Shown: positions 1 through 10,132, numbered from the stretch's first letter. The stretch is 64,000 bases of DNA from Anaerolineales bacterium UBA6055 (GCA_002428985.1 DIYL01000057.1:186001-250000), one strand, 5' to 3'. The notes: generated from the sequence alone by a model not told the origin. A program made the numbers and translations.

Positions 1-1
1 T

Positions 2-1618
2 GTTGTATGGGTTGGTGGTACATGGTTACGAGTTTACAAACAAGCTCGTTTTTATCAAATCGAAGAATATATGAGTGGGCGGTATCTACGCTGGATTTTA
101 TCACAGCGAGATCGTATTTTACCGACGCGTTCATTAGCCGCTTGGTTTATCGGTCTTGCACTAGCATTTTTAATGGGCGAAGCTCCGGGGTCTATCTTAC
201 CAATTATCATTGCGATTCTTGCCGCACTAATCGCCAGCATTCCCCAATCCGAAGGGGAAATCAAAAAACAGTTTAACCGTACACAACGTGTATCTCGTAT
301 TATAGCAACCGCTTTCATCGTCAGTAGTCTTGGCTATATCATTTTGTATGCAATCATCTCATCATTTAGCTTACCCGAAGTACGTGTTATCCCTGTGGCT
401 ATCACGAGTACAATTGGACTCATAGTCTTTTTACTCGCTCCTATATGGTTAACAATTGGCAATGTTTTGATGACTCCTGTAGAAAGCTATATACGTGGAC
501 AATATCTCAAACAAGCTAGACAAACAGTTGAAAACATTAACCCCAAAGTTATTGGTATTACAGGAAGTTATGGTAAAACAACCACTAAAAATTTTCTACG
601 AGATATTATGAGTGTTCGCTATCGCACCTATGCAACACCCAAAAGCTATAACACATTGATGGGCGTATCGCTTGCTATCAACCGTGACCTAACTGACGAC
701 TATAGTACAGAATTTTTCATCAGTGAAATGGGCGCGTACGTACCGGGAGAAATTGCACGAATTTGTCAGTTGACCCCACCGGACATTTCAATCGTGACAG
801 AAGTTGGTCCTCAACATCTCGAACGTTTCGGATCATTAGAAAATGTAAAAATTGCAAAGTATGAAATCATAACAAATCTTACACCAGATGGCGTGGGGGT
901 ATTTAACTGGGACAATGACTATATCAAATGGATGGTTGCACAAGGTTACCCAAATACGCGTTTAACTGTCAGCCGTGAGTTGACATTTGAAGAAGCAAAA
1001 GAACAGCAAGTCACATGGATTGCCACTAACATTGACGAAACACTAGCGGGCTTGTCATTCACCATAATTCATGTAGAGACTGGAGAAAAGGCAGACATTA
1101 CAACAGCAGTTGTGGGCGAACATAATGTCACTAACTTATTGTTATCTATAGCAGTTGCCTATCATGAGGGCATTCCCCTTAGAGACATCGCTTTCCGTAT
1201 TCGTACATTACAACCAGCCGAAAGTCGCCTTGTAACACAAACTAGCAACAATGGTATTACAATCATCAATGACGCATACAGTGCCAACCCTAAAGGTATT
1301 GTCAGCGCATTGAAAGTTCTCGGTATGTATCAAACAGGCAAACGCTTGCTGATTACCCCCGGTATGATTGAACTTGGAGAATTACAAGAGAGTGAAAATC
1401 ACAAGCTTGGTCAAATTGCCACACAATATGCAACAGAAATTATTCTGATTGGCAAACAGCAAACAAAGCCAATTTATCAGGGGATACAATCAACAGATTT
1501 TGATATGCAGCATGTACAAATTGTCGAGGAACTATCGGAAGCTGTTACATGGTATCAAGGCAATCTAAAAGCTGGTGATACAGTTCTTTTCCTCAACGAT
1601 TTACCCGACACCTATTAA
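2..1618 (+). CDS. Membrane-anchored MurF-like Mur ligase (5' truncated by window edge)
   Basis: This is an ATP-dependent Mur ligase, most like MurF, which adds D-Ala-D-Ala to the UDP-MurNAc tripeptide in the cytoplasm. The frame is open from base 2, and the residues before the first internal Met (position 71) look like coding sequence, so the true start lies outside the window. The N-terminal part carries about four hydrophobic segments (roughly residues 18-130 counted from Met71) where a classical MurF has its soluble UDP-binding domain. The ligase core follows: ATP loop GSYGKTTT near residue 164, then EMGAYVPGE, HLERFGS, HNVTNLL and INDAYSANPKG. The family is clear. The exact substrate is less so, because membrane-anchored Mur ligase-like proteins may act on other precursors. 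A D-Ala-D-Ala ligase gene lies 0.7 kb downstream, which fits MurF. A hairpin follows the stop codon. Confidence 0.8.
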   Translation, partial: VVWVGGTWLRVYKQARFYQIEEYMSGRYLRWILSQRDRILPTRSLAAWFIGLALAFLMGEAPGSILPIIIAILAALIASIPQSEGEIKKQFNRTQRVSRIIATAFIVSSLGYIILYAIISSFSLPEVRVIPVAITSTIGLIVFLLAPIWLTIGNVLMTPVESYIRGQYLKQARQTVENINPKVIGITGSYGKTTTKNFLRDIMSVRYRTYATPKSYNTLMGVSLAINRDLTDDYSTEFFISEMGAYVPGEIARICQLTPPDISIVTEVGPQHLERFGSLENVKIAKYEIITNLTPDGVGVFNWDNDYIKWMVAQGYPNTRLTVSRELTFEEAKEQQVTWIATNIDETLAGLSFTIIHVETGEKADITTAVVGEHNVTNLLLSIAVAYHEGIPLRDIAFRIRTLQPAESRLVTQTSNNGITIINDAYSANPKGIVSALKVLGMYQTGKRLLITPGMIELGELQESENHKLGQIATQYATEIILIGKQQTKPIYQGIQSTDFDMQHVQIVEELSEAVTWYQGNLKAGDTVLFLNDLPDTY

Positions 1619-1622
1619 CACA

Positions 1623-1650
1623 AAAGAGCAGACTCTATAGCCTGCTCTTT
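1623..1650. terminator. Bidirectional terminator between MurF-like gene and hsp20
   Basis: A 9-bp perfect stem (AAAGAGCAG / CTGCTCTTT) with a 10-nt loop lies between two convergent genes. The flanking T-rich bases give a short U-tail in both directions, so it can serve both. Confidence 0.7.
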
Positions 1651-1672
1651 ATGATTTGTTTTACCTACTAGA

Positions 1673-2131
1673 TTAGTTATTGGTGTCCAGTAAATTATGT
1701 GATTTGACCTCAATCTGACGCGGTTTCACACTATCAGCTTTAGGTAATGTAAGTGTCAAGACACCATTATCATACGATGCTCCGATTGCATCAACATCTA
1801 CAGGCATTGGCAGACTAATCCGTCGGCTAAATTTACCAAATGCACGTTCACGAACAAGAATGTTGTTGCCATCTTCATTCCGTGTATCTTGAACATCGCC
1901 ACTGATGGTTAACACGCCATCATGAAAATTCACGTTGATGTCATCAACTGTTAAACCAGGTAAATTAGCGATAACACGATAGTCAGATTCAGTTTCGGCC
2001 ACATCCAACGGCATCTGGTTGGCTGCTAAACGCCTATCATTTTGGCTCCATGCATCATCAAAGGCGCGGTCAAGTTGACGTTGCATTTCAGCAATTTCAC
2101 GGAAAGGGTTCCAACGTGTTACGTTATTCAT
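1673..2131 (-). CDS. Hsp20 / alpha-crystallin small heat-shock protein
   Basis: This 152-residue ATP-independent holdase chaperone binds unfolding proteins in the cytoplasm. The N-terminus (NPFREIAEMQRQLDRAFDD) is typical of bacterial Hsp20. The alpha-crystallin domain spans about residues 40-140, with the diagnostic PGLTVDDINV and a terminal GVLTLTLPK motif. The start is preceded by a GGAGAG ribosome site. The 175-base gap to the divergent ddl gene shows no CIRCE-type inverted repeat, so HrcA control is not evident. Confidence 0.93.
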   Translation of the reverse strand: MNNVTRWNPFREIAEMQRQLDRAFDDAWSQNDRRLAANQMPLDVAETESDYRVIANLPGLTVDDINVNFHDGVLTISGDVQDTRNEDGNNILVRERAFGKFSRRISLPMPVDVDAIGASYDNGVLTLTLPKADSVKPRQIEVKSHNLLDTNN

Positions 2132-2257
2132 AAGTTTTCTCTCCTGTTATAGTTCGCTTCAATTACACTTACATAATAGATGCCTACCATATGAGAAATA
2201 TCTATGATCCGTAAAAACTGTATATGCTATCGTTAGAAACAAATATACAGTCAATTA

Positions 2258-2286
2258 TTGACAATTTTGGACTTTGCTTGCATAGT
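2258..2286 (+). promoter_or_regulatory. Probable sigma-70 promoter of ddl
   Basis: A perfect TTGACA at 2258-2263 is followed by a 17-base spacer and CATAGT (four of six consensus bases) at 2281-2286. This places the transcript start about 30 bases before the ddl start codon. Confidence 0.55.
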
Positions 2287-2324
2287 ATCGCTTCTGTCTG
2301 ATACACATGCAGGAGCAAGATTCA

Positions 2325-3521
2325 ATGAGCAGTAGACGACCCACAACCATCGCTGTTATCTTTGGTGGACGCAGTGTAGAACATGATGTTTCGATCGTTA
2401 CAGGTAATCAAGTGATGGATGCATTTCCAGCAGATCGTTATGAGGTCGTACCGATATATATATCACGTGATGGTAAGTGGTATACAGGTGATCCACTACG
2501 AACACTGAAGAATTTTGAAGACGAAAATGTCGTCAATATGGATGGCGTTATATCCTGTGTGTTATCGCCCGATGTTCGTCATCACGGATTGATTTTAAAC
2601 CCACTAGCAGGACGTTTCAGCAAAAGCGAAATCAAACGCCTTGATGCAATCTTTCCAGCCGTTCACGGGTCACATGGGGAAGATGGGACATTACAAGGTT
2701 TATTTGAACTCGCGGATATTCCTTATGTAGGGTATGCGACCATGGGATCTGGTCTGACAAATGATAAAGTCATCACAAAAATGGTCATGCGCCAATCGAA
2801 TGTTCCTGTATTAGATGACATCCATTTCTCGCGGGATGAATGGTTAGATGACCCAGACGCTTTGATAGAAAAAATCACCTCAAAGTTTACATATCCTATC
2901 TTTGTGAAACCTGCAACACTCGGGTCTAGCATCGGCATTGGTCGCGCAGATTCTGAACAACTGCTGCGATCGAGTATCGATATTGCATCGAATTTTGACC
3001 GCCGACTTATTGTCGAACCAGCCATGACAAACGGAATTGAAATCAATTGCTCCGTTATGGGCTTTGGTAATGAGTTTGAAGCATCGACACTCGAACAACC
3101 TGTTTCATGGGATGAGTTTCTTTCATACGAAGATAAGTATTTACGGGGTAATGAGGGTATGAAGAGTGCCGATCGAGTTATCCCAGCGCCAATTTCTGAT
3201 GAACTCACTCAGCGGATAAAAGACATTAGTATTCAAGCATTTAAAGCAGTCGATGGTCGAGGTATCGCTCGTATTGATTACCTCGTGAAGCCAGAAACGA
3301 ATGAAGTCTATCTCAATGAAATCAATACAATGCCAGGTTCTGTCTCATTTTACTTATGGCACGAAGATGGCTATTCTACAACAGATGTTGTTGAGAAACT
3401 TGTTAAATTAGCACAGTCTGCTAATGCGGTGAAACGACGTAACCTATATGATTACAAAACTAATCTGGTTGCAGTAGCATCAAACCGTGGAACAAAGGGA
3501 ACAAAAGGTACTAAGTCATAA
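2325..3521 (+). CDS. ddl: D-alanine--D-alanine ligase
   Basis: The enzyme joins two D-alanines with ATP to make the dipeptide that MurF uses in peptidoglycan synthesis. It is an ATP-grasp protein of about 398 residues. Visible motifs are GGRSVEHDVS at the N-terminus, HGSHGEDGTLQG, the ATP-binding KPATLGSSIGI, the omega-loop region with EDKY (as in D-Ala-D-Ala rather than D-Ala-D-lactate ligases), and the metal-binding YLNEINTMPGS near the end. ATG 2325 is preferred over the in-frame ATG at 2307 because AGGAG at 2311-2315 sits nine bases before it. The C-terminus ends in a short Gly/Thr/Lys-rich repeat tail. Confidence 0.93.
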   Translation: MSSRRPTTIAVIFGGRSVEHDVSIVTGNQVMDAFPADRYEVVPIYISRDGKWYTGDPLRTLKNFEDENVVNMDGVISCVLSPDVRHHGLILNPLAGRFSKSEIKRLDAIFPAVHGSHGEDGTLQGLFELADIPYVGYATMGSGLTNDKVITKMVMRQSNVPVLDDIHFSRDEWLDDPDALIEKITSKFTYPIFVKPATLGSSIGIGRADSEQLLRSSIDIASNFDRRLIVEPAMTNGIEINCSVMGFGNEFEASTLEQPVSWDEFLSYEDKYLRGNEGMKSADRVIPAPISDELTQRIKDISIQAFKAVDGRGIARIDYLVKPETNEVYLNEINTMPGSVSFYLWHEDGYSTTDVVEKLVKLAQSANAVKRRNLYDYKTNLVAVASNRGTKGTKGTKS

Positions 3522-3615
3522 CCTTCAAACAATATTGAAGATTGATTAGACAAATTTAACACTTCAACCTAAAATCATAGCGTAGATACTCACGATAAAC
3601 AGAGGACTTTGGGGT

Positions 3616-5679
3616 ATGATAAACTCGCGTAATTGGATGGTCTTAACAATCATCACCATGCTATTGGTCAGTGCGTGCAGTGGTGACGCAAACATTACAC
3701 CATCCGCAACATTGCAGGGTGCAATTGTGCCAACCCGTATATCAACCGAGACACCAACAGCAACCCCCACATTAACCAATACACCAACCCCAACGGCAAC
3801 TAGTACACCAACAGAGACGCCTACTGAAACATCGACGAATACACCAACCGAGACACCTACTCAGACACCAACTGAAACACCATCACTCACTGCTACTAGC
3901 ACGAATACCTCGACACCGACATATACACCAACGGTGGATAGTGCATTAGTTGAACAACTGATTGAAGATGGCGACACATTTCTTGACCTAGACAGCTTAG
4001 ATCGTGCAATCGAACGTTATACAAGTGCATTGGATTTAGATGACACAGTCGTAGATGCTTACCTTGGACGCGGGTTGTCATATTTCAACCTTGGTGAGAC
4101 AGATTTAGCGATTCAAGATTATACGACTGCACTCGACCTGTCCCCACAAGAACTTAATGCACTCTACAATCGGGGAATCGCCTATCTTGAAGTAGAGGAT
4201 TACACAGGAGCATTAGACGACTTCACAGCCCTTATTGATATAAGTCCAGAAGATGAAGAAGCTCATTATCAACTTGGGATTGTTTATTTTGAGCTCGATC
4301 AACAGGATAGTGGGTTTGCGAGTTTTGAAAGAGCAATTGAAATAGAACCAACTTATGCACAAGCATATGCAGCACTTGGTATGGCATACTATCTGAATGA
4401 AGATTTCTCATCTGCATTGCCAAATTTCGAGAACTACATTCTATATGCGGGTAGTGAAGCGACCCAAGAAATGCGTGATATTCTAGAGGAAACACGCAAC
4501 ATTCTAACAACGCTCACCCCACAACCAACAAATACAGTTGAACCAACACCTATCCCCAACGACACTCCTGTTGTTCTAGTGCCAACAGATCCAATTTTGA
4601 TTGAGTATGATGAGGATGTCAGCGGTACAATTACCTCTGAGATCTATCGCTATCTTTATGAATTTGAAGCCAGCCAAGGTGATCGTGTTGATATCAAATT
4701 AAAAGCTGAAGATGGCACACTCGATCCGTTACTATTTTTGTTGAATGCCAATGGTGAGACAATTGCAGAAAATGATGACGATCCAAATAATACAGGACGT
4801 GATTCATTCATACAAGGTTTCGAGATTCCAGCAGATGGCATCTATACTATTGTCGCTACCCGCTTCCAAGAAGAACTTGGTAGTACAACAGGGACATTCG
4901 ACCTAGAACTCGAACTAGGACCAAACAGACCTGGGAATCCACGTCCAACCCGACCTGCCCCACCGCCAGGTGATGCTGATATGAGATTTGGCGACACCGT
5001 TGAAGGCGAGATTACTGATGATATGTTTGAAGTCCCCTTCACATTCTTAGCTAATCGAGGTGACTTAATCAATATCCAAATTAACACACCTGACGAAGAA
5101 AACACCTTAGACTCATTATTGATCTTACAAGGTGAGAATGGTGAGCCAATTGCAGAAAATGATGACGACCCACAAGGTACAGGTCGAGATTCATTCATTC
5201 GAGATTTCGAGATTCCGGCAGATGGGGTTTATACAATTGTTGTGAGCCGTTTCCAACGTGACCTCGGGTCAACAACGGGTGAGTTTGAGTTAACATTGAC
5301 AAAAATAGACGCAAGCGCGGTTAATCTGACAGAAACACAGACCATTCAAATTGGTGATACAGCTGAAAGTGAAATCACACGCTCGGTGAGCGAACAACGT
5401 TTTGAGTTTGAAGCCACAGTCGATACCATTGTTAATATCCGCATGCAAACCGAATCGGGCACACTCGACCCATTACTCATTCTATTGGATCCAGCAGGAA
5501 ACGAAGTGACACGTAACGATGACGATGAACAGGGTATTGGCAGGAATTCCTTTATCCGAGAATTCGTTATTCCAGCAAATGGGACATATACGATTATTGC
5601 GACACGCTTTCAACAAGACAATGGCACAACAATTGGACGATTTATATTGATACTAGAAGAATTTGTATCAGAAACATAA
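3616..5679 (+). CDS. Lipoprotein with TPR repeats and three PPC domains
   Basis: This is an exported lipoprotein of unknown role. It begins with a signal peptide and lipobox (LVSAC, Cys at about residue 21). A Thr/Pro/Ser-rich linker follows (about residues 27-107) and probably spans the cell surface layer. About five tetratricopeptide repeats cover residues 110-290. A second short Pro/Thr linker leads to three copies of a bacterial pre-peptidase C-terminal-like beta domain (about 330-440, 455-560 and 575-687). Each copy carries the recurring pattern LDPLL(F/I)L, then a DDD loop, RDSFI and YTIV. Such domains usually sit on secreted proteins. No catalytic domain is present, so it is more likely a scaffold or binding protein than an enzyme. 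Confidence 0.8.
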   Translation: MINSRNWMVLTIITMLLVSACSGDANITPSATLQGAIVPTRISTETPTATPTLTNTPTPTATSTPTETPTETSTNTPTETPTQTPTETPSLTATSTNTSTPTYTPTVDSALVEQLIEDGDTFLDLDSLDRAIERYTSALDLDDTVVDAYLGRGLSYFNLGETDLAIQDYTTALDLSPQELNALYNRGIAYLEVEDYTGALDDFTALIDISPEDEEAHYQLGIVYFELDQQDSGFASFERAIEIEPTYAQAYAALGMAYYLNEDFSSALPNFENYILYAGSEATQEMRDILEETRNILTTLTPQPTNTVEPTPIPNDTPVVLVPTDPILIEYDEDVSGTITSEIYRYLYEFEASQGDRVDIKLKAEDGTLDPLLFLLNANGETIAENDDDPNNTGRDSFIQGFEIPADGIYTIVATRFQEELGSTTGTFDLELELGPNRPGNPRPTRPAPPPGDADMRFGDTVEGEITDDMFEVPFTFLANRGDLINIQINTPDEENTLDSLLILQGENGEPIAENDDDPQGTGRDSFIRDFEIPADGVYTIVVSRFQRDLGSTTGEFELTLTKIDASAVNLTETQTIQIGDTAESEITRSVSEQRFEFEATVDTIVNIRMQTESGTLDPLLILLDPAGNEVTRNDDDEQGIGRNSFIREFVIPANGTYTIIATRFQQDNGTTIGRFILILEEFVSET

Positions 5680-5695
5680 ACCGTCCAGATTACAT

Positions 5696-6415
5696 TTAGC
5701 GTTTTATTTGACCGTCCTCATGACCGACAAACCGATACCCGATGCCATATTCATTGTGAATATAAGTCGGGTTTTTCGCATCTGGTTCAATTTTACGTCG
5801 AACATGTGACACATAAATGCGTGGATAGTGATGTTCATTAGTATATTCAACACCCCACACATGTTCAAGCAATTGTGTAAAACTTAAAACCTCTCCGGGA
5901 CGGATAATAAATGTCGCAAGTAGTTTAAATTCTGTTGGTGTTAAACGAATCTCTTTGCCATCAACCCGCACTTTACGCGACTTCAAATCAACAAATAAAT
6001 ACTCGTCCTCGTACCCAATAATTGGCTGAGACGTATCTGTATCATAAACTTGTGTTCGGCGTAATAGAGCATTCACACGTGCATGAAACTCGATCTTCCC
6101 AAGTGGCTTGAGCATATACTCATCAGCACCGGCATTCAATCCTTCAGCAACTTCTTCCTCGCTTACAGCATGAGCCGTCATCATCAAGATCGGTACATTC
6201 GATGTTTCGCGTATACGACGACAAACCGTCAGCCCATCCATTTGTGGTAACGCAATATCTAAAATTACTAGATCAGGGTTCTTCTCATGGAAAGCTTTTA
6301 AGCCATCAAGCCCCGTTGAACATACGGTCGTTTGAAATCCATTCCGTTTGAGATCAAGTTGGAGTATTCGTGACAATTCAAAATCATCTTCAACAATCAA
6401 CACATTTGTATCCAT
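5696..6415 (-). CDS. OmpR/PhoB-family response regulator
   Basis: This 239-residue two-component DNA-binding regulator has a receiver domain at residues 1-115. The acidic pocket is EDD, the phospho-acceptor Asp lies in LVILDIALPQMDG, and the switch Lys is in MLKPLG. A winged-helix DNA-binding domain follows at about 135-230, with LTPTEFKLL and the wing HVRRKIEPD. No histidine kinase gene adjoins it, so its partner is elsewhere. It converges on the lipoprotein gene with a 16-base gap. Confidence 0.9.
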   Translation of the reverse strand: MDTNVLIVEDDFELSRILQLDLKRNGFQTTVCSTGLDGLKAFHEKNPDLVILDIALPQMDGLTVCRRIRETSNVPILMMTAHAVSEEEVAEGLNAGADEYMLKPLGKIEFHARVNALLRRTQVYDTDTSQPIIGYEDEYLFVDLKSRKVRVDGKEIRLTPTEFKLLATFIIRPGEVLSFTQLLEHVWGVEYTNEHHYPRIYVSHVRRKIEPDAKNPTYIHNEYGIGYRFVGHEDGQIKR

Positions 6416-6554
6416 ATTGGTTGACCTTAACTCTTATACTAATTGGTTATGTACATTATTGTACCATTGAGACAATATTCATGCGACAACCATCATCGCA
6501 TAGGCTTGTGCAAAACTTCACCGATTATATCTTGCGCGCGTCTTAAGCTATGTT

Positions 6555-8219
6555 ATGCTTACCCCACTTTTGCAAACTCGGATTTTCGACAAGATTATTG
6601 TGCCATATACATCAAACAACAAGAAGCCAAAACAGCACTCAGACATCGGACGTTCTTTATGGAGTGGTGCCCCGCTACCTCCAATCCCAGAGCGCGTCTT
6701 AGATGGTATCCCGGGTTTTCTAGCATGGTTAGCATTACTATTATCAATCGCTAGTGCTGTTGCATTTCCGCGAACACTCATGTTTGTTGCAGCTATAGTA
6801 GCACTATATTCAGCAATTCGTTTTTTATTGGCAGGGATTGCCAATGGTAGAGGGATTGAAAAAATAGCGGAGTGGGAGCAAATTGATTGGCATCAGAAAT
6901 ATCTAGATGAGCATGATAATACAATGCCCTTATGGGACGACATACATCATGTTGTTATAATTCCCAATTATCAAGAACCTCTCGAAATCCTCCAACGCAC
7001 ATTGGACCGTCTAGCAATTCAATATAACGCGTCGCAATCTATTTCGATTATTTTGGCGATGGAAGGTGGCGAACCTGAGAGTAATCAAAAAGCTGAATAT
7101 TTGGTGGGAAAATACAAGAACGCTTTTGCAAATATATACTACACTGTGCATCCACGCGGACTTGTTGGTGAAATGCAATGTAAATCAGCCAATCAATCGT
7201 GGGCAGCGCGTTGGTATATCAACACCATTATTCGCAAACAAAACCTTAGCCTCGAAAATATTATTGTCACGACAATGGATGCAGACACGCGTTGGCATAC
7301 AAGGCACTTTGAAGCGTTGACCTACCACTTCATCACAAATCCAGATCGACACAAAACCTTCTGGCAAGCACCAATTCGCTATCATGGTAATATCTGGCAA
7401 GTCAATCCGTTGATGCGTATCATCAATACCTATGCTACTGCATTCGAATTAGCATATCTCACATTTTCATGGTGGACAGCCATGCCAATGTCATCGTATT
7501 CCTTGAGTATGAAGTTGCTCGAAAAAAGTGGAAATTGGGATACAGATGTCATCGCCGATGAGTGGCATATGATGATTAAAGCTTACTTCGCACAAGATGG
7601 TGGCGTACAACTTGATGCAATCTATTTACCATTCCTAGCAGATTCAACCACAGGCAATAATGTTTTAGACTCAATCCGAAATCGTTACAGTCAAACATTA
7701 CGTCACGCGTGGGGTAGCAAAGAGGTCGGCTACATGATCGCTAAGCTGATCGAAAACCCACATGTTATTTCCTTCAAATCATTAAAATTATTATTTCGTA
7801 TCGCACATGATATTCTACTTGCTGGTGCCGGTTGGATTATTCTAACAGTAGGGTCGCAATTACCTGTGTTATTTCACCCCAATATTGCTCCTATTCAACT
7901 AGATGAGTTTTTGGCCTCACCGAATAAAATTAGTTTTGTTGTTGAGGGTTTTCTAACAAGCGACCCGGCATGGTTATTGCTAGCAATTTCTAGCATTACC
8001 ATGATTTTACTTGTGGTTGTATTTCAATACCAAGATTATAAAGTGAGACCAAAACGTATTGCACCAATGACGATTAAAGAAGGTTTTCTGGAAGTCTTGA
8101 GTATCCCTTTCATGCTGTTATTGACCTTACTTGTCGTTGCAATGCCAACATTGGTAGCTCAAACTCGTTTATTACTGGGAATTCCACTACAATTTATCGT
8201 GACAGACAAATCAACTTAA
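6555..8219 (+). CDS. Membrane glycosyltransferase, family 2-like
   Basis: This is a putative processive or membrane-bound family 2 glycosyltransferase of up to 554 residues. The N-terminal region has two hydrophobic segments (about residues 53-100). The catalytic domain starts with VVIIPNYQEPLEIL (about 132-145), carries a DAD metal/sugar-nucleotide motif (VTTMDADTRWH, about 239-249) and a downstream ADEWHMM acceptor motif near 335. Four or so membrane segments close the protein. The acceptor and sugar cannot be read from sequence. The start is uncertain: no good ribosome site precedes ATG 6555 and the first 40 residues are poorly defined. Confidence 0.75.
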   Translation: MLTPLLQTRIFDKIIVPYTSNNKKPKQHSDIGRSLWSGAPLPPIPERVLDGIPGFLAWLALLLSIASAVAFPRTLMFVAAIVALYSAIRFLLAGIANGRGIEKIAEWEQIDWHQKYLDEHDNTMPLWDDIHHVVIIPNYQEPLEILQRTLDRLAIQYNASQSISIILAMEGGEPESNQKAEYLVGKYKNAFANIYYTVHPRGLVGEMQCKSANQSWAARWYINTIIRKQNLSLENIIVTTMDADTRWHTRHFEALTYHFITNPDRHKTFWQAPIRYHGNIWQVNPLMRIINTYATAFELAYLTFSWWTAMPMSSYSLSMKLLEKSGNWDTDVIADEWHMMIKAYFAQDGGVQLDAIYLPFLADSTTGNNVLDSIRNRYSQTLRHAWGSKEVGYMIAKLIENPHVISFKSLKLLFRIAHDILLAGAGWIILTVGSQLPVLFHPNIAPIQLDEFLASPNKISFVVEGFLTSDPAWLLLAISSITMILLVVVFQYQDYKVRPKRIAPMTIKEGFLEVLSIPFMLLLTLLVVAMPTLVAQTRLLLGIPLQFIVTDKST

Positions 8220-8246
8220 CGACCTAACCTCAGCGAGAATTTTGTA

Positions 8247-9218
8247 ATGCTCATTCCTTTAGATAATATACAATCGGCGGTAAATCGCATTAAACCGCTT
8301 GTACCCCCTACCCCACTTGTAAAATCATATTATTATAGTAATAATCTAAACACTAATATTTATCTCAAACTTGAGTTACTTAATCCAACTCATTCGTTTA
8401 AAACACGTGGCGCAACCAATGCGATTCTCTCACTCACGGATAAACAACGTCAAAATGGTGTAATTACAGCATCAGGCGGTAACCATGGGCTAGGTGTCGC
8501 TTACGTCGCATATCAACTAGGAATTCCCGCATATATCTACTTACCAACAACTACCCCTCAATCCAAAGTTGAAGATTTAGAGGCTTATAACCCACAAATC
8601 ACATTGACTGGCGACGTATGGGACGAAGCTAATCAAGAAGCTCTGCGTGTGTCAAAAGAAAACAACATTGCATATATTCACCCATTTGATGATGTTGATG
8701 TGATGGCAGGTCAAGCAACCATCGGCACCGAAATCGCACAACAACTCGACAAAGTCGATGCCGTCATCGCATCCATCGGCGGTGGTGGCATGATTGCAGG
8801 TGTAACATCAGGAATTAAAGCACTAAGTGAACATACAAAAATATATGGGGTGGAAACTGTCGGTGCAGACTCGATGGCACAAAGCTATAAAAAGGGCGAA
8901 ATTATCACATTAGACGCAATTACATCTATCGCAAACACATTGGGAGCCAAGTCGCCTGGAAAACGCCATTTTGACATTATAAGAGAATATGCTGAAGATG
9001 TTGTGACTGTAACAGATACCCAAGCTGTAGAAAGTTTGTGGGACATGCTCAACAAAGAAAAGTTGCTAGTCGAACCAGCGATGTCTTGCGCTATATCAGC
9101 GCTCATCAATAAAAAAATACCCTATCAGCCTGATGATAATGTCGTTGTAATCGTATGTGGTGGAAATGTCAAAATCCCAGATGTTATGAGATGGCGGGAG
9201 CAATTCAACCTAGTTTAA
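8247..9218 (+). CDS. PLP-dependent threonine/serine dehydratase-family enzyme
   Basis: This 323-residue fold-type II PLP enzyme belongs to the family of threonine dehydratase, serine racemase and hydroxyaspartate ammonia-lyase. The cofactor Lys is in SFKTRGATNAI (about residue 49), followed by ASGGNHGLGVAYVA (phosphate-side Asn loop) and the glycine-rich SIGGGGMIAGV loop near 170-180. It lacks the C-terminal ACT-like regulatory domain of biosynthetic IlvA, so it is more likely catabolic or a racemase. Substrate cannot be assigned. Confidence 0.85.
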   Translation: MLIPLDNIQSAVNRIKPLVPPTPLVKSYYYSNNLNTNIYLKLELLNPTHSFKTRGATNAILSLTDKQRQNGVITASGGNHGLGVAYVAYQLGIPAYIYLPTTTPQSKVEDLEAYNPQITLTGDVWDEANQEALRVSKENNIAYIHPFDDVDVMAGQATIGTEIAQQLDKVDAVIASIGGGGMIAGVTSGIKALSEHTKIYGVETVGADSMAQSYKKGEIITLDAITSIANTLGAKSPGKRHFDIIREYAEDVVTVTDTQAVESLWDMLNKEKLLVEPAMSCAISALINKKIPYQPDDNVVVIVCGGNVKIPDVMRWREQFNLV

Positions 9219-9326
9219 CATTTTCCAACAAGTTTCTGACGATATACCCTAGCGTGAATTTGCTCCTTTTCATATCATTGTCAGGTTAGCGCGTCGTGAT
9301 GACGCTAGAGAAAAGGATATAACAAA

Positions 9327-10106
9327 ATGCCTAAAGAACGTGTACAGAAGCTCATGGCACAGGCAGATATTGGGTCGCGTCGTAAATGCGAAAAAATCAT
9401 CGAACAAGGTCGTGTGCGTGTTAATGGCAAAGTGATCAAACTCGGTGACAAAGCGGATCCGGAAAAGGATACCATCTTAGTCGACGGTGAGCGCATTCAC
9501 GCCAATCACTTTGAGCCAATCTATATTGTCGTTAACAAACCTAAAGGTGTTCTATCAACAAATAAAGCCACTGATGGAGATAATCGACCGACAATTCGTG
9601 AACTCATTGAAGTACCAGGACACTTGTTTACAATCGGTCGTCTAGATGCTGATAGTGAAGGATTAATGATCCTCACCAATGATGGTGATCTAACCAATAA
9701 ACTGTCACATCCACGTTACGAACATACTAAAACATACAAAGTCACTGTATTGGGTCGTGTATCAAAAGCCACAGTCGAAAAGTGGGAGCAAGGTATCTGG
9801 CTGGATAATAGCCGTACTGCGGCCTGTGCCATTGAAATTTTAGAGTCAAGCAAAAAATCAACCACATTACGGATTGTCATGACTGAAGGGCGTAAACGTC
9901 AAATTCGCCGTATCGCTGACATTCTTGGACATCCTGTTATCCGACTTGTACGCACACATATCGGGCAACTTGGGCTAGGAACTTTACGTAAAGGTGCATG
10001 GTATCAGCTTGATGATTTTGAAGTAGAAGTCATGATGATGCGTGCCGAAGAAATCAAAGACATCCGTCGAAAACGACGAGAACGCAAGCGTAAACAAACA
10101 AGCTAA
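9327..10106 (+). CDS. rRNA pseudouridine synthase, RsuA/RluB/RluE/RluF family
   Basis: This enzyme isomerises uridine to pseudouridine in ribosomal RNA. An S4 RNA-binding domain occupies residues 1-60 (MPKERVQKLMAQADIGSRR). The catalytic domain follows, with the family signature GRLDADSEGLMILTNDG (catalytic Asp of GRLD near residue 112) and the terminal EGRKRQIRR motif. A basic C-terminal tail (RRKRRERKRK) is probably an RNA contact. A GGA-containing ribosome site precedes the ATG. The next gene starts 26 bases downstream, so the two may be co-transcribed. It resembles RluB most, but the target base is not proven. Confidence 0.9.
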   Translation: MPKERVQKLMAQADIGSRRKCEKIIEQGRVRVNGKVIKLGDKADPEKDTILVDGERIHANHFEPIYIVVNKPKGVLSTNKATDGDNRPTIRELIEVPGHLFTIGRLDADSEGLMILTNDGDLTNKLSHPRYEHTKTYKVTVLGRVSKATVEKWEQGIWLDNSRTAACAIEILESSKKSTTLRIVMTEGRKRQIRRIADILGHPVIRLVRTHIGQLGLGTLRKGAWYQLDDFEVEVMMMRAEEIKDIRRKRRERKRKQTS

Positions 10107-10132
10107 AAACAAAACATATCGGGGTGAATATC

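Noticed and set aside
3760..3950. A tandem DNA repeat (microsatellite) in the lipoprotein gene.
   Set aside because: The repetition is at the protein level (Thr-Pro, Thr-Glu, Thr-Ala linker) with varied codons. It is a normal surface-protein linker.
6443..6754. A 103-codon frame overlapping the start of the glycosyltransferase gene.
   Set aside because: It has no ribosome site and no protein-like features, and it runs out of frame through the hydrophobic N-terminus of the real gene.
9240..9326. A hairpin (TAG-CG-CGTC / GACG-CTA) before the pseudouridine synthase as an RNA switch.
   Set aside because: The stem is short and bulged, with no terminator or sequestered ribosome site. It is probably incidental.
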